From Serratia grimesii NBRC 13537 (lineage in GTDB: Bacteria; Pseudomonadota; Gammaproteobacteria; Enterobacterales; Enterobacteriaceae), in NCBI RefSeq assembly GCF_001590905.1, contig NZ_BCTT01000010.1, forward strand, positions 310,001 to 374,000: DNA of 64,000 nucleotides, read 5' to 3'. Under the pieces are notes generated by a model. The model did no database searches and had not been told where the DNA came from. It saw nothing but the letters and a program-made list of their open reading frames with translations. Every line of letters starts with the position of its first letter. The stretch's first letter is position 1. This document shows positions 58,887 through 64,000 of the stretch, in pieces. A program made the position numbers and the translations under genes.

Positions 58887-60074
58887 ATGCCAAGCCAGCC
58901 TGCTTCATCGCTCCATCCACGCAGCCGTCAGCGCGGTTTCGGTTTCAGCGGACATCTATCAGCCGTCGCGCTGTTGGCTGTACTGCTGGCCGGATGTGAT
59001 AACAGCGTCGCACACAATGCTGCCCCCCCACCGCCCGCCGTCAGCACTGCCGACGTGGTGATAAAACCCATCAGTCAATGGGATGCCTTTAACGGCCGGA
59101 TCGAGGCAGTGCAAAGCGTACAGCTGCGACCACGCGTCTCCGGCTATATCGATAAAGTCAATTACACCGAAGGCGATGAAGTGAAGAAAGGCCAGGTGCT
59201 ATTCACCATCGACGATCGCACCTACCGCGCCGCGCGCGAACAAGCTCAGGCCGAGCTAGTGCGAGCACGTAACCAAGCTGCACTGGCACGCAGCGAATCC
59301 GGCCGTACCGAAAAACTGATCGGCAGCCAAGCGATTTCGACTGAAGTATGGGAACAACGCAAAGCCTCTGCCGCTCAAGCGCAAAGCAACGTATTGGCGG
59401 CACAGGCACAGTTCGATATGGCACAGTTGAACCTCGACTTTACCCGTGTGATCGCGCCCATCGACGGCCGTGCCAGCCGTGCGATGATCACCACAGGTAA
59501 CCTGGTCACCGCAGGCGACAGCGCCAGCGTACTCACCACTCTGGTGTCACTCGATAAGGTCTATGTCTATTTCGACGTGGATGAAGCCACTTTTCTGCGT
59601 TACCAAAATGATGGCCGACGCACGGAAAAACTGCCGGTGAAAGTCGGATTGGTCGGCGAGGACGGCTATCCGCATCAGGGAACTGTTGATTTTACCGACA
59701 ACCAGTTGAACGCCGGTACCGGCACTATTCGCATGCGTGCCCTGCTGGAAAACGCTGAGCGCCGCTTTACCCCAGGACTGTTCGCACGCGTACAGATGCC
59801 TGGCAGCGCCGAGTTCAATGCCATGCTGATCAACGATAAATCCGTCATGACCGATCAGGATCGCAAATTTGTTTATATCGTCGATAAAGACGGTAAAGCA
59901 CAGCGACGCGATATCGAAGTGGGCCGGGTAGCCGACGGGCTGCGCATTGTGCAAAAGGGCCTTTCTGCGGGTGACCGGGTGATCGTCGACGGCATGCAAA
60001 AAGTGTTTATGCCGGGCATGCCGGTCGCAGCCAAAAACGTGGCGATCAACGCCGACGCGTCCGCGCTTAACTGA
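58887..60074 (+). CDS. oqxA: RND efflux periplasmic adaptor, OqxA-like
   Basis: A 395-residue membrane fusion protein. The N-terminus is longer than usual before a lipoprotein signal with Cys37 (LLAGCDNS). The lipoyl and hairpin domains match OqxA (VSGYIDKVNYTEGDEVKKGQ, VIAPIDGRASRAMITTGN) and the beta-barrel has GLVGEDGYPHQGTVDFTDNQ. It links OqxB to an outer-membrane TolC-like channel. It lies 23 bases before oqxB. Confidence 0.93.
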   Translation: MPSQPASSLHPRSRQRGFGFSGHLSAVALLAVLLAGCDNSVAHNAAPPPPAVSTADVVIKPISQWDAFNGRIEAVQSVQLRPRVSGYIDKVNYTEGDEVKKGQVLFTIDDRTYRAAREQAQAELVRARNQAALARSESGRTEKLIGSQAISTEVWEQRKASAAQAQSNVLAAQAQFDMAQLNLDFTRVIAPIDGRASRAMITTGNLVTAGDSASVLTTLVSLDKVYVYFDVDEATFLRYQNDGRRTEKLPVKVGLVGEDGYPHQGTVDFTDNQLNAGTGTIRMRALLENAERRFTPGLFARVQMPGSAEFNAMLINDKSVMTDQDRKFVYIVDKDGKAQRRDIEVGRVADGLRIVQKGLSAGDRVIVDGMQKVFMPGMPVAAKNVAINADASALN

Positions 60075-60097
60075 GCCCCAGCAAAGGATCCTGATCC

Positions 60098-63000
60098 ATG
60101 GACTTTTCCCGTTTTTTCATTGACCGGCCGATATTTGCCGCGGTGCTGTCGATCCTGATTTTTGTCGGCGGCGTTATCGCTATTCCATTGCTGCCGATCA
60201 GTGAATACCCGGACGTGGTGCCGCCTAGCGTGCAGGTGCGTGCCCAATACCCCGGCGCTAACCCGAAAGAGATCGCTGAAACGGTGGCAACCCCACTGGA
60301 AGAGGCGATCAACGGCGTCGAAAACATGATGTATATGAAATCGGTAGCCGGTTCTGACGGCGTGCTGGTCACTACCGTCACCTTCCGCCCAGGAACCGAT
60401 CCGGACCAGGCGCAGGTGCAGGTGCAAAACCGTGTGGCACAGGCCGAGGCGCGCTTGCCGGAAGACGTCCGTCGCCAAGGGGTTACCACTCAGAAACAGT
60501 CACCAGCTCTGACATTGGTGGTGCATCTGGTCTCCCCGTCAGGCAAATACGATTCGCTCTACCTGCGCAACTACGCCACCCTGAAGGTCAAAGATGAGCT
60601 TGCCCGTTTACCGGGGATTGGACAGGTGCAAATTTTTGGTGCTGGTGAGTACGCCATGCGCATCTGGTTGGATCCAAACAAAGTCGCCTCACGCGGGCTG
60701 ACGGCGTCTGACGTTGTCACCGCGATGCAAGAGCAGAACGTGCAGGTTTCCGCTGGCCAATTGGGTGCGGAACCTATGCCGACGCGCAGCGATTATCTGC
60801 TGTCGATTAATGCACAGGGCCGCCTGCAAACCGAAGAAGAGTTCGGCAATATTATCCTCAAGAATGGCGACAACGGCGAAGTGGTGCGTCTGCGCGACGT
60901 CGCTCGCATTGAGATGGGCTCGGGCAGCTACGCGCTACGTGCTCAGTTGAATAACAAAGATGCCGTGGGGATCGGTATCTTCCAGGCTCCGGGCGCTAAT
61001 GCCATTGAACTGTCCAATGCAGTGCGAGCCAAAATGGCCGAACTCTCGACCCGTTTCCCTGAAGGGATGAGCTGGCAATCACCGTACGATCCCACTGTGT
61101 TCGTGCGTGATTCAATAAGCTCAGTGATAGATACCCTGCTCGAAGCGGTGTTGCTGGTGGTGTTGGTGGTTATTCTCTTCCTGCAAACCTGGCGTGCATC
61201 AATCATCCCGCTGCTGGCAGTACCCATTTCTATCGTCGGTACCTTCGCTGCGCTCTATCTGTTGGGTTTCTCGCTCAATACACTGAGCCTATTCGGGTTG
61301 GTATTGGCTATCGGCATCGTGGTCGATGACGCCATCGTCGTGGTGGAAAACGTCGAGCGTAATATCGAAGAAGGCTTGTCACCGCTCGCAGCGGCGCATC
61401 AGGCAATGCGTGAAGTGTCCGGCCCGATTATCGCGATTGCCGTCGTCCTGTGCGCCGTGTTCGTGCCGATGGCATTCTTGTCTGGGGTCACCGGTCAGTT
61501 CTATAAACAGTTCGCTGTCACTATCGCTATTTCAACCGTGATATCCGCGATCAACTCACTGACCTTATCACCTGCATTGGCAGCACTGCTGCTGAAGCCG
61601 CACGGTGCGCCTAAAGACATGCCGTCACGTCTGATTGATCGACTGTTTGGTTGGCTGTTCCGTCCGTTTAACCGATTCTTTGCCAACAGCTCACAACGGT
61701 ATCAACGTGGAGTTTCACGAGCTTTAGGCAAACGTGGCGCGGTATTTGTGGTGTATGTGCTGTTGCTGTGTGCCGCTGGAGTAATGTTTAAAACCGTGCC
61801 CGGCGGATTTATCCCGACTCAGGATAAGCTTTACCTGATTGGCGGGGTGAAAATGCCGGAGGGGTCATCACTGGAACGTACTGATGCCGTGATTCGCAAA
61901 ATGAGCGCCATCGGTCTAAGCGTTGACGGAGTGACGGATGCGGTGTCCTTCCCTGGGCTGAATGCGCTGCAATTTACCAATACGCCGAACACCGGCACCG
62001 TGTTCTTTGCACTGGAATCATTAAGCACCCGCACGCGCAGTGCGGCGCAGATTAATGCCGAGATTAACGCCAAGATTTCACAGATCCAGGAAGGATTCGC
62101 GTTCTCCATTATGCCACCGCCGATCCTCGGCATCGGCCAAGGTTCTGGTTACTCACTGTATATTCAGGACCGTGCCGGTCTGGGCTATGGCGCGCTGCAA
62201 ACCGCAGTCAACACGATGTCAGGCGCGATCATGCAAACACCGGGCATGGGGTTCCCAATCTCATCTTATCAGGCCAATGTTCCCCAGTTGGATGCGAAAA
62301 TTGACCGCGATAAGGCTAAAGCCCAAGGTGTCCCACTCAACGCCCTGTTCAGCACCCTGCAAACCTATCTCGGTTCGTCTTATATCAATGACTTCAACCG
62401 TTATGGCCGTACCTGGAAGGTGATGGCGCAGGCCGACGGCCAGTTCCGCGACAGCGTGGAGGATATTGCCAACCTCCGTACCCGTAACGATAAGGGTGAA
62501 ATGGTCCCCATTGGCAGTATGGTCAGCATCAGTACCACTTACGGCCCCGATCCGGTAATCCGTTACAACGGCTTCCCGGCGGCGGATCTGATTGGTGATG
62601 CCGATCCACGCGTATTGTCTTCTTCACAAGCCATGAGTGAATTGACCGTGATGGCCAACAAGCTGTTGCCGAATGGCATGAACATTCAATGGACCGATCT
62701 GAGCTATCAGCAATCTACCCAGGGCAATGCGGCGATTATTGTGTTCCCGGTAGCCGTGCTATTGGCTTTCCTGGCGCTGGCAGCCTTGTACGAAAGCTGG
62801 ACGTTGCCGTTGGCAGTGATCCTGATCGTGCCGATGACCATGCTGTCGGCACTGTTCGGCGTCTGGCTGACCGGCGGTGACAACAACGTATTCGTACAAG
62901 TGGGGTTAGTCGTGTTGATGGGGCTGGCTTGTAAGAACGCCATTTTGATCGTTGAGTTCGCTCGCGAGCTGGAACTGCAAGGCAAAAGTATTATGGAAGC

Positions 63001-63244
63001 AGCGCTTGAAGCCTGTCGTCTGCGACTGCGGCCGATCGTCATGACCTCCATTGCCTTTATCGCCGGGACTATCCCACTGATCATGGGGCACGGAGCCGGT
63101 GCTGAAGTCCGTGGCGTCACCGGCATCACGGTGTTTTCCGGCATGCTGGGCGTCACGCTGTTTGGGTTGTTCCTGACCCCGGTGTTCTACGTTACTCTGC
63201 GCCGTATGGTGACACGCAAAACGCGGCAACACGTGGCCGAATAA
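60098..63244 (+). CDS. oqxB: RND efflux pump, OqxB-like
   Basis: A 1048-residue HAE1-type RND transporter. It has 12 spans, with the proton-relay Asp pair in GIVVDDAIVVVENVERN near 410 and the Lys in GLACKNAILIVEFARELE. It is very close in pattern to Klebsiella OqxB throughout. It exports quinolones, chloramphenicol and other drugs in characterised relatives. No truncation is seen. The gene may be the one called sdeB in S. marcescens. Confidence 0.95.
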   Translation: MDFSRFFIDRPIFAAVLSILIFVGGVIAIPLLPISEYPDVVPPSVQVRAQYPGANPKEIAETVATPLEEAINGVENMMYMKSVAGSDGVLVTTVTFRPGTDPDQAQVQVQNRVAQAEARLPEDVRRQGVTTQKQSPALTLVVHLVSPSGKYDSLYLRNYATLKVKDELARLPGIGQVQIFGAGEYAMRIWLDPNKVASRGLTASDVVTAMQEQNVQVSAGQLGAEPMPTRSDYLLSINAQGRLQTEEEFGNIILKNGDNGEVVRLRDVARIEMGSGSYALRAQLNNKDAVGIGIFQAPGANAIELSNAVRAKMAELSTRFPEGMSWQSPYDPTVFVRDSISSVIDTLLEAVLLVVLVVILFLQTWRASIIPLLAVPISIVGTFAALYLLGFSLNTLSLFGLVLAIGIVVDDAIVVVENVERNIEEGLSPLAAAHQAMREVSGPIIAIAVVLCAVFVPMAFLSGVTGQFYKQFAVTIAISTVISAINSLTLSPALAALLLKPHGAPKDMPSRLIDRLFGWLFRPFNRFFANSSQRYQRGVSRALGKRGAVFVVYVLLLCAAGVMFKTVPGGFIPTQDKLYLIGGVKMPEGSSLERTDAVIRKMSAIGLSVDGVTDAVSFPGLNALQFTNTPNTGTVFFALESLSTRTRSAAQINAEINAKISQIQEGFAFSIMPPPILGIGQGSGYSLYIQDRAGLGYGALQTAVNTMSGAIMQTPGMGFPISSYQANVPQLDAKIDRDKAKAQGVPLNALFSTLQTYLGSSYINDFNRYGRTWKVMAQADGQFRDSVEDIANLRTRNDKGEMVPIGSMVSISTTYGPDPVIRYNGFPAADLIGDADPRVLSSSQAMSELTVMANKLLPNGMNIQWTDLSYQQSTQGNAAIIVFPVAVLLAFLALAALYESWTLPLAVILIVPMTMLSALFGVWLTGGDNNVFVQVGLVVLMGLACKNAILIVEFARELELQGKSIMEAALEACRLRLRPIVMTSIAFIAGTIPLIMGHGAGAEVRGVTGITVFSGMLGVTLFGLFLTPVFYVTLRRMVTRKTRQHVAE

Positions 63245-63261
63245 TACGCCTGCCACAGCCA

Positions 63262-63296
63262 CAAAAAAGCCCGTTTTTTAAACCGGGCTTTTCTTT
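63262..63296. terminator. oqxB/oqxR shared terminator
   Basis: AAGCCCGTTT (63267-63276) / AAACCGGGCTT (63280-63290) with flanking A and T runs, between convergent oqxB and oqxR. Confidence 0.85.
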
Positions 63297-63327
63297 GCTT
63301 TATTCTTTATATCGCGTGTACCGCAGA

Positions 63328-63813
63328 CTATTTTTCCGCTGTTTCTTCGTCTTTTACGTCTTGCATTGCATAGGCCGCGCAGGCACGCTTATCGCCACGC
63401 TCCAGTTCAGCCAGAGAATCCGCCACCGTGTAGCGCGCCAGTACGTTCAGCGATGCCTCTTCCGCCTCGTTCACCACCGACTTGAAATACCAGCAGGCGT
63501 TGGCACTGACCAGGCAACGTGCCGGCCCTTCCGGTCTGGCTGCCCAGATGCGTTTATCATCGATAACAGACAGATAGATATCCCGCAGGGTGATCTGTTC
63601 CGCCGGGCGGCCCAGATGAATCGAGCCATTACGGCCTAGGGTCGAGACAATGATGCCACTTTTGGTCAAGGGCACCATCAGCTTGCGGATAAAACTGGGG
63701 TTAGCTTCCAGACCGGCGGCAAGCACCGCGCTGGTCGAACGCACGCCCAGCTTCTCAGCCACGGCCACGCTAAGTACCATTTGCATTGCAGTCGGAAAGC
63801 GAAAATCTAACAT
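63328..63813 (-). CDS. oqxR: Rrf2-family repressor, OqxR-like
   Basis: A 161-residue Rrf2 protein. The winged helix is at about 10-60 (VAEKLGVRSTSAVLAAGLEA, LTKSGIIVSTLGRNGSIHLG). Three cysteines follow (RCLVSANAC and a late RACAAY) as in OqxR/NsrR-type sensors, though the Fe-S spacing is not fully canonical. It represses rarA and oqxAB in Klebsiella. It is convergent with oqxB, as there. Confidence 0.9.
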   Translation of the reverse strand: MLDFRFPTAMQMVLSVAVAEKLGVRSTSAVLAAGLEANPSFIRKLMVPLTKSGIIVSTLGRNGSIHLGRPAEQITLRDIYLSVIDDKRIWAARPEGPARCLVSANACWYFKSVVNEAEEASLNVLARYTVADSLAELERGDKRACAAYAMQDVKDEETAEK

Positions 63814-64000
63814 GTTTTTATCTCTGTCTCCGGGAGACTAAATGCTTGGACTGGGTCGGTGCAAGATGCACGTCATCACACCCACTCAACTGCACAATAA
63901 TATAACAAACACTGTTGCACTATTGAAGGTATGCCCGGATAAATCGCACGGATACATTAGGTCGGAAATCGCGTCAGAACTGGCCTGATAGCAAATGGCA
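63814..64000. other. oqxR upstream region
   Basis: Non-coding to the window edge. TGCACAATAATATAACAAAC and TTGCACTATTG near 63890-63925 resemble the TTGCA-rich elements before rarA/oqxA and may be OqxR autoregulatory sites. Confidence 0.45.

Overview
The window is enterobacterial and most likely from Serratia. The right third carries the order yebY-copD-copC / ftnA / holE / pip / exoX / ptrB / yebE / ycdY-ycdX-ghrA, followed by two tRNA-Ser(GGA) genes and a rarA-oqxAB-oqxR type efflux locus. The species call rests on gene order and protein resemblance only; no database search was possible.

Positions 1 to about 42.65 kb are the integrase end of a lambdoid siphoprophage. Its left end lies outside the window. 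The minus-strand late block, read from right to left, is: a Q-type antiterminator (28.4-28.9 kb), holin-endolysin-Rz/Rz1 (25.4-26.7 kb), small and large terminase, portal, head morphogenesis protein, DUF2213-type protease/scaffold, decoration protein, major capsid protein, connectors, major tail protein with an Ig-like domain, tail chaperone-like protein, tape measure, tail tip (NlpC/P60, J-like hub) and an SGNH-esterase tail spike. Accessory genes (morons) sit at 10-13 kb, 19.6 kb and 26.9-28.3 kb, several of them on the opposite strand.

The early minus arm (28.9-36.4 kb) holds the YbcO-like nuclease, DUF1367, an AT-rich two-gene cassette with a complete endonuclease/exonuclease/phosphatase (EEP) enzyme, a Dam-type methylase, a DnaB-like helicase, an O-like initiator gene with internal iteron-like repeats, and a YdaT/YdaS-like pair. 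A RacR-like repressor at 36.5 kb faces them. Two promoters have the same operator word, AAAACTAATATT, laid over the -10 box. One drives the YdaS/YdaT side. The other drives a rightward operon: small genes, a RecE-N-terminus/annealing-protein fusion, Gp157, a CsrA-like 58-residue protein, excisionase and integrase.

The prophage is inserted at the 3' end of the small RNA gene sdsR (ryeB). The sRNA is still complete because the attachment core rebuilds its terminator. Beyond it come ordinary chromosomal genes. Points of interest there are a zinc-free DksA paralogue behind a near-perfect Zur box, a tRNA-Ser pair followed by a duplicated tRNA 3' end (a likely old integration scar), and an atypical POT transporter.

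The best candidate for an undescribed system is the EEP nuclease plus its 149-residue partner at 30.2-31.6 kb. Other candidates for closer study are the membrane moron at 27.8 kb, the plus-strand morons at 11.4-12.0 kb, the duplicated holin leader, and the metallopeptidase gene that has lost its zinc motif in a small deletion.
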